The translations under genes were made by a program, and so were the position numbers. 64,000 nt of DNA from Ichthyophthirius multifiliis (lineage: Eukaryota; Ciliophora; Oligohymenophorea; Hymenostomatida): positions 33,327-97,326 of the forward strand of contig NW_004086430.1 of NCBI RefSeq assembly GCF_000220395.1, in the 5' to 3' direction. The notes under the pieces were generated by a model, which ran no database searches, was not told where the DNA came from, and worked only from the letters and a program-made list of their open reading frames with translations. Each line of letters begins with the position of its first letter. Within the stretch, counting starts at the first letter, position 1. This document shows, in pieces, positions 14,200 to 26,800 of the stretch.

Positions 14200-15100
14200 A
14201 TACAATTTACATCTATTTGTATATTCATATAATATTTATATAATTTTTTATTTTTTATAATTATTTAATATTTTTTTATTATATTTTAAAATATTATTAA
14301 TTAAATAAATATTTAATATATAATTCCAATAGTATTTTGTATTATGTTGTTTAATGTTATGAATTTTTTATATTAATAATTTTACATTTATATATTTTTC
14401 TATTATTATTGTTGTTTTTAAAAAAAGATTTTGTTTCTAAACTTCCATTAAAATTTTCTTTTTTATTACTAGTTTCTATTATATAATACTTTCGTCATTT
14501 TCATTAAAATTAATTTTTAATTTTATTAAATATTATTTAATATTTAAGTTCTTTGGTTTTGTTTTATTCTATATTAATTTCATTTGTATTTTTTATATAT
14601 TAAAATTAAATTATTTTTATATTTTTAAATGAATATAACTCTAAAATATATTAATTTATTTTTGTAAATTTAAATTTCTGTAATTTTTTGCATTTTAGTT
14701 TATTACTATGTTTATCTTTTTTTTTAATATTTTTATTATCCTATTTACATAATACCCAATGTATATTTAAAATTTTGATATTAGTATCACTCTTGCTGTA
14801 TAATATAGAGTTATCTTATTTTTAACAAAATATTTTAAACTATAAATAAAATATAAGTATTTTTCTATTTATTCTTCAATATTTTAAAATATTATATATC
14901 CTATATATAGTATTTTTAGTTTATTATATATCCTTAATATTTAAATTCATTAATTAGATTATATTAAATTTATTTAATTCGGTAAATTAATTTTTCTTTT
15001 AAATTTGAAATAATTTTTTTTTTAGCGAATATAATAATATTAGTCATTTATTAATAAATAAATTTTTATTTTCAATAAATTGAAGCCTAAACATATGCAT
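14200..15100 (-). other. Weak coding-like region, minus strand
   Basis: On the minus strand several frames stay free of TGA and give plausible, Lys/Gln/Ile-rich peptide (for example a stretch reading NIEEQIEKYLYFIYSLK around 14870-14820). No conserved motif, start or splice pattern could be fixed. In DNA this AT-rich, random frames often lack TGA for 70 or more codons, so this may be a decayed gene or chance. Confidence 0.22.
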
Positions 15101-15178
15101 CTATGTATATATTTTTTGATTTATTCTATTAAAATGTCAATTATGTAAAAATAGTTTAAAAAATTATTCTAATTTGGA

Positions 15179-15188
15179 GGGGGGGGGG
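15179..15188. repeat. G10 homopolymer
   Basis: Ten consecutive G residues, preceded by GGA, in a region with almost no G or C. It is the longest G run in the window and is not inside a recognised gene. Confidence 0.9.
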
Positions 15189-15643
15189 ATGTTTCTAAAT
15201 CCTTTTATATTTCATTAATATTACTTATTTGCTTTTAGTTTTAATATTAACTATATAAGTAAATCAAATTAAATTGACAATTTTTTTTTTTCTTAAAAAA
15301 TTATTAAATATTTAGAATCTTATTTAATATATTAATCATTTAGAATCAAATATAAAATAAATTCTTCTATTAATTTTATATATTTAAAAAATGATTCTTA
15401 AAATAATAGTTATAATTATTTTTTAAATTTTTATATATTTTGTAAATAATGAAAAATTATGAATATATTTAATTTCAAAACATTATTATTATAATAATAT
15501 ATATATATATATATATATATTTAATTAAAACCTTTTTTAATTTTTCACTTTATAATAAAAAATAATATGTATTTTAAAAAATATAAAATAGATTAATTTT
15601 TATATTTTTTATATATTGTCAATATCTTTTTGATAATGCTGAA

Positions 15644-15793
15644 ATGCTGAAATTTAAGTAAAAAAAGTTAAATATGCTAGGAGTTATGACTAGCAACGAC
15701 GCATATAATTAGTAAGCTATAAAAATGCTACCTTACCTGAAGAGGTGCAGCAAGATTAGCTTGAGTTTTTTTATCTTAGTCTTTAATACCTGA
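15644..15793 (+). other. GC-enriched island: candidate structured RNA or 39-49 aa ORF
   Basis: This short block is far richer in G and C than its flanks. It can form a TGCTAG/CTAGCA hairpin (15675-15695) and an ACCT-GAAG-AGGT hairpin (15735-15746), and it runs into T7 at 15766-15772, which would serve as a Pol III terminator. It is also open as a small ORF (ATG 15644 or 15674, TGA 15791-15793; protein starts MLGVMTSNDAYNQQ). It does not match the tRNA, U1, U6, SRP, RNase P or telomerase RNA features I know. RNA and peptide readings are both unproven. Confidence 0.3.
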
Positions 15794-16323
15794 AAGAATA
15801 TAGTTAAATTAAGTTTTCAGTTTTTCTATACATAGATTTTAAACATTTGATTTGTTAATTTAAGTATATAGAGAAAATCTAACTATTAGTTTATTTAAAA
15901 AAGTTTGCTTATTATTTATGAAGGAATTTTTTTATAATTTTAAAAAGTTGAATGCTTTACATATTTAATATTTTACTTATATATAAAAAATTTTATTATT
16001 GTCTTCTTAATTATTAAATTAAATTTATAAATAAAATATTTTATAACAATTTTAAAAAATTATTTTATAAAGAAATAAGGTTTTATTATAAAATCATTTT
16101 ATTTTTAAAAAATATCTAATTTCAAATTTTTTGTTTATTTAAAAAAAAGAAATTTTTGATGAAGCTTTTAAAAAAATAAATATATATTTTAATATAATAA
16201 AGTGAATTTTTTTTTAAATAAAAAATATAATAATTAAGAAAAGTATTTTTTATTTATTTATTTTATATTTAGAATGTTTTATTTATTTGTATAATTTATA
16301 TATTTATTTTATCTCTTTTTATG
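15794..16323. other. AT-rich spacer
   Basis: Between the GC-rich island and the small secreted protein gene. A/T runs only; no gene supported. Confidence 0.5.
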
Positions 16324-16566
16324 TCAAAGATCTGGATTTTTTAATATTTCTTTAAGAAGATCTTAAAATTAATCGATTTTTTAATTATCATTTTAAATTT
16401 ATTTTTCTTTTTAAACTATTTCTTATATGTCTTTAAGAAAATTTTGAATTAATAAATCACTATTTTTTAATTTTTGATTTGTATTATGATCGAAATTTTT
16501 CATTTGTAAAGAACATATATACTCAAATAATTAAAATAATACTGTTAGAATAATTAGCTTAATCAT
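16324..16566 (-). CDS. Small secreted coiled-coil protein (80 aa)
   Basis: A single-exon frame of 81 codons. The ATG at 16566 gives a hydrophobic leader, MIKLIILTVLFQLFEYICS, typical of a signal peptide. The internal in-frame ATG at 16503 would lose it, so the upstream start is preferred. The remainder is Gln/Lys/Asp-rich with heptad-like Leu/Ile spacing (DLLIQNFLKDIQEIVQKEK) and ends DLLKEILKNPDL before TGA at 16324-16326. Family unknown. Size and leader resemble small granule or surface proteins of ciliates, but that is inference. Confidence 0.6.
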
Positions 16567-17199
16567 TAGTAATGTTTTTAGCTTATAATATTAGAGTAAA
16601 ATGTATTTTTATAAATATATATATTTATATATATATATATATATTTATTATTTAATTATATTTTGAATATTTATAGAATGAAACAATAATAATTTAATTT
16701 TATATTTTTATATAATTATTTTAATAAAAACAAAATTTCTATATAATAAAATTTATATATATAAAATTATGTATAAATTTTCAAATATTCTTTTTTTTTA
16801 AAAAAATTTCTAATATATTTTGCTATTTTTTAAATATTTATAATAAGATAATATATAAAAGAATTATTATTTTTTTTATATATTTTTTAAAATAAATATT
16901 AAATAATTAAATTAAAAACTATTTTTAAAATCTATAATATATTTTTTACACAGAAAAAAAAAATTCATTTAAAGAAATAAAAAACTTATTTTTTAATAAA
17001 ATATTAATAATATAATATAAATATACATAAATAAATAAATAATATATTAAAATAATCAGCTATAATAGCATTACTATTGAATATATTGAATTATTTTTTT
17101 TATATAAACAAAAAAATAATATTCTCACAAAATCATTTAATTGCTAATATATGAATTATTACTTTAATTTATTAAAATATATTAGTTTTTTTAATATAT

Positions 17200-17234
<35 letters not shown>

Positions 17235-17322
17235 TTTTATTTATTTATTTAAGTATTTTTTTTCATATTGTTATATAAAAAATAAATAAATATAACAAAT
17301 CTACTTTTTTTTTTTTTTAATT
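16567..17322. other. AT-rich intergenic spacer
   Basis: About 750 bases with (TA)n near 17196-17235. No coding or RNA signal seen. Confidence 0.5.
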
Positions 17323-18424
17323 TCAACTGCCAAATAAACTTGCGAAAAATCCTTTATTTTCTTACTAGTTTATTCTACTCATACTGTATATTTTACTTTC
17401 ATCTTCTTCTTCTGGTGCTCTATTTAAATATGATCTTTTTTTTAAATTATTTATTAATTAATTATTATTTTTTTTAATTTTAATACTTTAATATTTTCAA
17501 AACTTTAACTAATTCTTATTTATTTGGTAATTCGTATATAATTGAAAATTTCTTATTATATTACTTATTTTATTTTATTTTTTTTTCAAATTAAAGTATA
17601 TATAATTTTTTTCTTCTTACTTTATATGAAAACTCAAAGCCAAATCGATCATTTACAAAAGGAACAATATCAGTAATATCACACGCATATAAAATTAATA
17701 TTTCTTAAATTGATTCTATATGGATGATATATTTTCCATATACATTTTTTCTTAATATCATTTATGAGTTTTATTTAATATTACTATCTTTTTATGTTTA
17801 TAATAAATCAAATCTTTAATAATATTCATTCTTTTTTTTATTATTATATGTTATATAAAAAAATATAAAAATAAAAGTATAAATTTTTATTACTTCTTTA
17901 ACAATAATATCTTTACAATCTACAATATTACTTGAGATATTAAGATTATTATTACTTTATTAATTACTTATTCTTTAAAATGTGTGTATTTGTTTTTTAT
18001 ATATAAAATATATTTTACTATGAATTAATTTATATTTATGCTTAAAGTCTGTTTTAGACGTCTTAATTTTCTAAAGTAAGTTTTTAAATAAGTTAATCTT
18101 ATTCTTCTATTTTACATTATAATTAAAAGTTCTTTTCTTAATATTCTTTATTTTAAGCATTTACGACATTTATTCTAGTATAAAGACTTTTAGATTCATC
18201 ATCTTTTAAATTATTTTCATTTTATAATTAAAATTCTTTAATTTCGTAATTTCTATTTATAATTATTAAAAATATATAAATATGTATTTATTAAAAGAAA
18301 AAAATATATATGTATATAATATATATTAAAATTAATAAAAAAAAATAAAAATGAAAACATAAAAACCTAAATTTTCAAAAATAAAAATATTTAAAGAAAA
18401 TAAATATTAATTATATTAAAATAA

Positions 18425-18464
<40 letters not shown>

Positions 18465-20170
18465 CAAATTTTTAATAGTGTTTTCTCTTTCTATAATAAT
18501 TTTTTCTTTTAATTCATACTATTTTTGTATTTCTTCGCTATGGCTTTTTAACTTATATACTTCTTCTCGTAATTTTATGTTTTCTTCATTAATCTGTTGA
18601 AGCTATTCTTCATTTTTCTTTTAATTTTCAAGTTTTTAATTCAAATCAACGACTTTTTATTTTAATTCGCTGTTTTAATTTTTAAGTATTTCCTAGTTTT
18701 TTGCCAAATCCTAATTTATAGTTTCTAACAAATGTTAATTATATTTTTATTGACTTATAGAACTTCTTTAAGTTTATTATTAAGAATCTCTTTTATTTTA
18801 GAATTCTTTTTAATATTCTATATATGATAATAATTATTAATAACAATTTAAAAGTTCTTAATTATTTTAATCTTTTTCCAATTAATTTATTTTATTTTGA
18901 ATAAATTCTTAAGAATAATTTTAACTATTTTATATCTTAATTTATTAATTTTCATTATTTTCTTATAAAGCTTCATTTTAAATTTGAATGAAATTAGATT
19001 CTCTTAATTAACAATTTTACAAAGTATTTCTTAATTAGTTTCTTTCATCTGTTATTTCTTAAATTTATTGTTTAAGTTTTATTAAATTTTATTTATTTTC
19101 CAAACAAATTTTTTCATTTTATTCCTATTCTTCTTTTTGCTTTAGTAATAAATCTTCTATTTATTCCTTTTATAATTTAATTAAATTTTGAAAATTTTAT
19201 AAATCTTATTTTAATAATTTTATTTATATATCTAATTATTGATTTTCGTTTTCGAGTTATTTATTATTTTCTTTGATTAATTTTAAGGAACTTTCATTTA
19301 TTTATTCATTATTTAAATTATTTTTGATTATTTATTCTTTTTTTTCAATTTCTTCTTGTAACGTTTGCATTTTAGAGTTAAAATATATTACTTATGAGTT
19401 TTTTTCAGTTTATAATTATTCGATTTTTTTGACATATAAATTGATTATCTTACTTTTTTAATTTTAACTTTTATTTCTTTCTTTTTTATTGACTCTTTTA
19501 TTTTATTCTAATTAATTTTAATTTTATATATTTTTTATTACTCTTTTTAATTGTTTTATTTTGCACTCTTTATTTCTTATTCTAATCTATAAATTATTTA
19601 ATATAATTTATCTGCTTATTATTGTTTAACTATTGTATTTTCGGATTTACTAGCTGAATTATCCAAAGGATTTATTTAAAATTTACTTTTTTATTTATAA
19701 AAATATTGCATTATTATAATTACTTTAATTGAATTTTATAATGTTCATTTTTTTTAAATCAAGTAAATCACTACCACTTTTTTAATTGTTTTTTAAAAGT
19801 TTTTTATCTGTTATTAATTAGGAGATATGTATTTAGAAAATCCTTATGCTAGCATTTTTGGGACTGAAAGAAGTTCTTTTTATTTAGTTTATCCATTTTA
19901 CTTTTTGTTAATTAAGAATATATATTATAAAATATAAATTATTTTTATTACTTTAATTTCATCATCTTATGAATTTTTTCGATCTTTTGAATTTTTGCTT
20001 GTATTAGATTATTTTCTACCTTATATTTTAATGATGAGAATAATTATTTAATTTATTTTTTAATAAAAAACATATTTATAAACAATTTAGATTTTTATAT
20101 AAATTAAAAAACTACTTTGTTCATTATTTGGATTTTTAATGTCTTATATAATTTAATCTTATTCAATCAT
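17323..20170 (-). CDS. Long coiled-coil protein, golgin-like
   Basis: Starts at ATG 20170 (MIEQDQIIQDIKNPNN) and ends at TGA 17323-17325, with several short introns. The central two-thirds (about 19700-18470 and 18260-18050) is continuous heptad coiled coil rich in Gln, Lys, Glu and Leu, for example NEENIKLREEVYKLK. A folded C-terminal part follows: YGKYIIHIESIQEILIL, then a segment FSIIYELPNKQELVKVLK, an acidic EEEDE patch, and the final KGFFASLFGS. A GTA...AG intron of about 50 nt just before the last exon restores the frame cleanly. The layout (long rod plus short C-terminal module) resembles golgins and other tethers, but I do not see a definite GRIP or GRAB domain. Its divergent neighbour across about 0.6 kb is the SUMO protease gene's 3' end. 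Confidence 0.65.
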
Positions 20171-20755
20171 TTTATTATAGAATTTTATTTTATTTTTTTT
20201 TAAAAAAATAATACTATGTTATTTTTTTATATAAATAAAAAACTAAATATAATTAAACTAAAATAAAATATTATAAATGTTTTAATTTTTTATTAAAAAT
20301 TAATGAATAAAATAAAAAAAAAATTAAATTATTTCTTATAAATAAAAAATATTAATAAATTATTTAAAAGTTATTTTTTTTGGTTTTTTTGTACTTTGAA
20401 AAAAAAAAAAATATTTTATTATATTATATTTTTGTATAAAATGTATAAATATTCAATAATTTAATTATATTTTAAGTTAATAGTACTTAATTTATAATTT
20501 TTATAATATTTTATACATTGTTTTTATAGAGATAATTAAATCAACTACAAAAAATATTAAATTATTAAATATAAATATATAAATATTTTAAAAAAAATTC
20601 TATTAAAATTATAACAATTTTTTAAAAATTTTTATTAAATAAATAAATTAATATAGATCTTTTTATTATTATTATTTACATATTTTATATAAATTAAAAT
20701 ATTTAATAAAACATTAAAAAAAAAAAATATTAATAAAAAAAGTAATAAAAAATAA
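20171..20755. other. AT-rich spacer
   Basis: Lies between the SUMO protease 3' end and the coiled-coil gene's 5' end. A/T only; nothing supported. Confidence 0.5.
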
Positions 20756-22153
20756 TCATAATTTTCCTTAAATTAACTATTAAGTAATTTAATATCTATA
20801 ATATTTCATATCTTCTTATTCGATCCAATATTCTAAACCATTAATTCCTTGACTTTTGTAAAAAATCCCTTTAAGCATGAAAACTCCACAATCATATCCA
20901 TTTTTTTAAACTCCAGTATCTTATATTTCTAATGTATAAGTTTAAAAAGGACACATTTCTTTTAGCATATCATCTATTGGAAGTAAATATTAAATGTAAT
21001 CTTTTTAACTATTTTTTAATGAATCATAATATATTATTTATCTTGTTTCATTATTTAATTCTGCGAAAACCCAATGGTTAGAATTAATATTCATAGGAAT
21101 AAATACTTATTTATCTTTATTAAAATTTACCTTAGTATATATAATTATTATTATTATATTTTTATAATATATATATATATTTTTACATTATTTTTATTGA
21201 GGATTCTTTGAATTTTTTTCCAATTTCTTGAATATAGTTCTGGATAAAAAAAGTATTAAAAATAAAGTAAGAAGATTCTTTTAAATTAATCTAATATAAG
21301 CATTTATTACTTCATCATTAAGCCAATTATAGCCACTTAAAGTCTATAAATTAGAAAAACTTAATTTTTCATAAAAAAATTAATTTTCGACAGCCAAATC
21401 GTTTAAGGAGAATTTTCTTTAAAATATTTCTTCGATTTTACGGACTTGTTCAAGTTCGAATTTCGAAAAGTATTTTTTCTATTTTTAGGTTTTTAAGTCG
21501 TATATTTCGTTTAGATAAATCATTAATTTTCTAATTTTTCGTTTATTTTTATTGGAAGATCTTTTTGGGAACTTTTTCTTTGTTTTTATAAAAATCTAGT
21601 TGAATATTTAAGAATTTCTCTTCTAAGCTTTTGAGGTCTATATTGACTAAATCATCTGTTATTTATTTAAATTCCATTAAAGTATCAGATATTGAAAATT
21701 AAGAGTTTTAATTTATATTTAAATTTGAGTTATTATTTATTTATATATTATAAGAATTATTAATTATTGATTTATTTTCTTTTTATTTCTCATCGCTACT
21801 ATATATGAATATTATTTCTTCTTTATTTATTTTCTTATTTGTTTTTTGATTCTAAGGAGGTGATTTTAAAGGTGATTTCTTTTTTTAAATAATTATTTTT
21901 TATTAGTTTAAAAATTATGAGTTTTGCTTCGATATTTCTCTTTCGTTTAAAATATTTTAATACTTAACGGGAATCATTTTATATTCATTATAATCTAATT
22001 CACTTATTGAACTTTCTACTCTATTTTTTGTTTGTTTTAATTTTATTTGTTTAATAAATTTTATATTATTTTAAATAAAAACCTTTTTCTTTTTCGTGAA
22101 CCTAACAAATTTACTATTGAATCAAATAATGTATCTAAAAATTTTGATTTCAT
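20756..22153 (-). CDS. ULP1/SENP-type SUMO (C48) cysteine protease
   Basis: The C-terminal half is a recognisable C48 peptidase: WLNDEVINAYIRLIQKN (substrate-binding start), VFIPMNINSNHWVFAELN with the catalytic His, IIYYDSLKNS with the Asp, then TGVQKNGYDCGVFMLK with the oxyanion Gln region and the catalytic Cys. The protein ends YQITQQLIQGKL before TGA 20756-20758. ATG 22153 gives MKSKFLDTLFDSIVNLLGSRKRKR, whose basic cluster could be a nuclear localisation signal; a 5' intron interrupts right after it. The N-terminal half is polar and Q/N-rich. By family it should cleave SUMO precursors or remove SUMO from nuclear proteins. All four catalytic elements appear present, so activity is expected. 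Confidence 0.88.
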
Positions 22154-22877
22154 TTTATTTCAGATTTTTTTTTAAAAAAAGCTTTATTTATTTTGATATA
22201 TTAATTAACTTTTTTATTTTTTATTATTTCACTTTATATTATTTATTATATGATATTTTTAATATAAATTTTATATTTTAAATGAACCAAAAAAATATTT
22301 ATACAAAAAAATTTTGATTTATAAAAAAAATTAAAATTTATAACATTTTTCTTTAATAGATAAATTAGATTAAAATAGTATATTTTATAATAATAACTCT
22401 TATAATTTAATATTATAATAAGGTAAAATTGAAATAATGAACATAGATTATATATTAAAATGAAAATATAATTAAAATTTATTTTAAATTTAAAAAATAA
22501 TATATAAAAAAACAAAAAAATTATAACAATTATATTAGTTTTTATTTTATTTAATAAAAAGTATTATTATTAAATTTTATTAAAAAAATAAATATAATAA
22601 TTATTAATTTTTAATTATAAAGATAAGATTAAATATTTATAAATATAGAATATTTTTAAAAAATAAAAAATATAATAAAAAAAATAAAAATTATTTAAAA
22701 AATATCTTTTATATAGTAATAATTAAAACTAAAATAATAGAAAAATATATAAATAAATATGAACGTAATTTATAATATATATAAATATATAAAAAATAAA
22801 AATATAAATATAAATATTTATAAATATATAATTATTTATATATATACATATATTTAATAAATTAATATAATAAAAAA
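22154..22877. other. Divergent intergenic region
   Basis: Bidirectional 5' region between the SUMO protease (minus) and the COG7-like gene (plus). It is extremely AT-rich, with no identifiable elements beyond A/T runs. Confidence 0.5.
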
Positions 22878-23666
22878 ATGGAATAAGCTTTACTAAGTCC
22901 CGATTTCGATCCAAAGAAATGGTTATAAAACGAACTCAATAGAATGAATTAAGAACATTAATCTGAAGTTGATAAAATTGTATTAAACACAGAACCAGAT
23001 TTTTAATTTTAATCTACTGATATGCAATTAACTGAAATATTATTTAATGTAAAATTTTTGTAATAAAAATGTGAGGAAGAATTATTGGATTATTAATAGA
23101 AAATATTTCAGAATCAAAACAATATTATATAGAAATAATAAAATATTATTTAGAATGTTATTTCTATTGAAAATTTTCTTTAGTAGAATCCATAAACGAA
23201 ATTAATTTAGAACATAAATTTAAATAATTAAGTATTTAATGAAATTCTGGAAATCATATAGTTTAAAAGTAAACTTACGCATTCTTTGGATATTATTGAC
23301 TCTATTATTTAACTAGATTTTCATATGGAGGAAATTAAAGGTATTTTAGAAGAAAATAATTACTAAGATTTGGTAAAAAAATGTTTATAGTTGAGTGAAA
23401 CTTTAAATTTATTAATTTAATTGCCCAAAATTAACCCTAATTATGAAAAAGCGGAAATTATAATGAATTTAATTTGTAATTATGTGGTTGGAAACATATA
23501 AGAAATTCTAAATTAAAATGATAAAATTGCAGAAAAAATGCAAAAATGTTATGATGTTTTAAGCATTTTAAAAAAAGAAAATTTGTTTTAAGAAACTCTT
23601 AATAATATTTAATTAAATTTAAAGTAAAAAAGCGAACTTACATAGTTTTTTGAAGATAATTAATGA
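22878..23666 (+). CDS. COG7: COG7-like N-terminal domain protein (262 aa)
   Basis: An intronless frame from ATG 22878 to TGA 23664-23666. It begins MEQALLSPDFDPKKWLQNEL, close to the N-terminal FD-x-K-x-W-I/L signature of conserved oligomeric Golgi complex subunit 7. The rest is all-helical, with heptads (LQQKCEEELLDYQQK; THSLDIIDSIIQLDFHMEEI) where COG7 has its helical bundle. Animal COG7 is about 770 residues, so this product covers only about the first third. It could be a naturally short subunit or a gene whose C-terminal part is elsewhere. Role by family: tethering of retrograde vesicles at the Golgi. It precedes the RCC1 gene by about 200 nt on the same strand. Confidence 0.58.
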
Positions 23667-23871
23667 ATATGATTTGTTCTTTTTTTTTTTTAATATATAT
23701 AAATAAATAAATAAATATATTTACCAATAAAAACTTAATTATGCGTTAATAATAAAACGAAAAATAAAAATAAAAAATTATTTCAAATGTAAATAATAAT
23801 AATTTGAAAAAGAAACAAAAAAAACTTATTTAAATGTAAATTAATTAAATTTGAAAATAAATATAGAAAAA

Positions 23872-26800
23872 ATGACTTCAGGTTTTTTTTTTTTTTTTCC
23901 CAATTAAATATATTAAAAAACTATAAACATAAAAATTTAGTTTATTATTTTGGTATTTAATCAATAGCTCCAATATGTGATAATAATTATAATTTATCAG
24001 ACGTGTATTTCTATAATTAAATCATATATAACTATATTTTATTATTTTAAATGATAAATAACAATTATAAATAAAAAGTATAAAATATGTAAACTTTAAT
24101 CCTTAATTATTAATTTAGTTTGATAATGAAGTAGAAAAAATAGAATATAATTATTATATTTAAATGATGAAACATATAGAAATTTAAAAATTGAAATTTT
24201 AAAAAGTTTTTTGTGGACATAAAACTATATTTTTAATTGATGGTTCATTATTTTATTTTATTTTTTTAAAAAAAAATAGTAAAAATAAAAAAAAAATTAG
24301 ATAAAACTGAATTATGGACTTTCGGATCAGGAATTTTAGGTTAATTAGGAATTGATAGAATAAAATTTTGTTAAAATAAACCTTTTAATATAAGTAAATT
24401 AACTGATAAACATTTTAGTTAAATTGCAGTTAGTTCTACACATACTGTTGGAATATCAAGTATTTTTCATTTAAATATATTTTAATATATTTTTAAAACA
24501 AAAAGCTCAAAAAAAGTTGTTTGGATGGGGCTCAACAGAATTTTGTTCTTTAGGTTTTTTTATAAAAATATATATATATATATAAGTTTTCTATATAAAA
24601 AAATATTATATATATATATATATATTATAATATTTTTTATTTTTTTTTATAAATATAAAAAGGTGAATTAACAGATTAAAAATTAAAATTATCTGTAGAA
24701 AAAATTAAAAAGAAATAATTCTTAAAAAATAAAGATATTAAAGATATAATGTATATTTACTTCAAAATAATTTTTTTATTAAAAAAAGATAAATTGAATT
24801 TGAACATGTCGCATGTAGTGATCATTTCACATTAATAGTATTTATATTAATAATTAAATATTATTTAAATTTCTTATTTAATAAAAATTTAAGGTAATGA
24901 ATAATAAACTATTTTCTTTTGGAAAAGAAGATTTTTGTAAACTAAAATTAAATATTTAATAATTTTTATAAAACAAAAATTACAATAAAAAGCAAGATTA
25001 GGATTAGGTTAAATTAATATAAAACATACTGAAAAACCTGTTTAAATAAAAATTACTCCTAAAGTATAAATAAATATTTATTTTAATTAAATTAAAAAGA
25101 AATAAATTATATTAATTAAATTATAGAAATTAAAAAATTCATAAAAATAAAATAGTTAATAAAAATATAAGGAATAGCTTGTGGGAAAAACCATTGTTTA
25201 ATGTGGAATTAAGCTGGTTAAATATATTCATGGGGAGACGGTACATATGGTAAATTAGGACATTCAAGTGTTAATGGGAGTTATAATTACATGGTGGCAG
25301 AACCTTAACTAGTAAATATATATAAACATATTTTTTTTTTAATTAGAAATATAGATAAAATCCTTATAAGAGCATAAGATTATATAGGCAAGCTGTGGTT
25401 ATAGTCATTCTTGTGCAATTACATTTAAAGGATAAATATACACATGGGGAAAAACTATATATAATATGAATGAATAAAAAAACTAAGAAAATTAAGTTTA
25501 AAAAAAATATATATTTATAAATATCTATATAATATTATTATTTTTTTAAAAAAAGGATTATTTAAGACCTAAAGTAATAACAGGGTATTTCAAAAGTTCA
25601 AAAAAAAATTAATCCTGTAGTATATTTGTAAAAATATCTTCTTATGGCAATTAAAATGCAGCTATTGATTAAAAAGGATTTTTGTACACATGGGGATAAA
25701 AGTATAAATATATTTTTTTTAAATAAAAATATATATATATATATGCATTTTAATTACTTTTATAATAAATAGCAATCATAATTGTTTAGGGCATTAAGAA
25801 TCAATTGATTATAATTATCCTTTATGTTTAGAAGAATTTAATTAGATGTAAGTAATAGATGTTGGTTGTGGAAAGAATTTTACAGTTGTTATTTGTAAAA
25901 AAACATAAAATAACTAATTAGCATATAAAAACTTGATATAATTTAGGGAAAAAATACTTAATAATGCACAATAAAATATTAATAAAATTAAATAATTTTA
26001 CGAAAAGAAATTAAATAAAGGCTTTAATTCTTATAAAACTTAAGATATTTTTATTCGTAAAAGTAAGTCTTTACATAAAATTCCTGAATTTAATACAAAT
26101 TCAGTAGAAAAAAGAAATTAAGATATTACTAAGTCATATTATAATATAAATTTTCAATAATAAAATAAATAAAAACAGTTTAAAACAAAAGATAAATATA
26201 AATAACAATAATTTTCTAATAAAATTAAAAATGATGGATATAAAATTTTATAAACTTAAGATATAAAACACTTATTTAGTCATTAAATGTATATTTTTTT
26301 AATAAAAAAAATATTATATATGTTTATATATTTAGTGAAATGAATATTAAAGATAGAAAATATAGTCATTAAAATATAAAAAATAAAGTTAAAAATTAGA
26401 ATATATAGAAAACATTTTAAATCAATGTAAATAAATTGAATTCGATTAAGTTTAAGATATGATAAATAAAAAATATGATGATTTTGAATTTTATTAAGAT
26501 AATTAAAATAATTTTTCAAAAATTCATTATTATCCAGTAGTAAGTAATGAAAATATTTTTATTAATATCTTAATATAATAATAAATAAATATATAAATAT
26601 TTATAAAATATATATATAATATATATATAAATATATTTTTTTATTATTTTATTATTTATTTTACAAAATAAAGATTAAACAGTACAAAATTAAGAAAAAT
26701 AAAAATAAAATAATAATAATTAAACCTAAATTTAAAAAAATTAAATTAATGGAATTATTTTTAAAGAAGAAAATTACCAAGAAGAAATTAATTAGATATA

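Noticed and set aside
15725-15745. CTTACCTG reminiscent of the U1 snRNA 5' end
   Set aside because: No Sm site, no U1 stem-loop I sequence and wrong continuation; kept only as part of an unclassified GC-rich island.
15751-15762. AAGATTAGC resembling a U6 snRNA core
   Set aside because: The ACAGAGA box and the following U6 sequence are absent.
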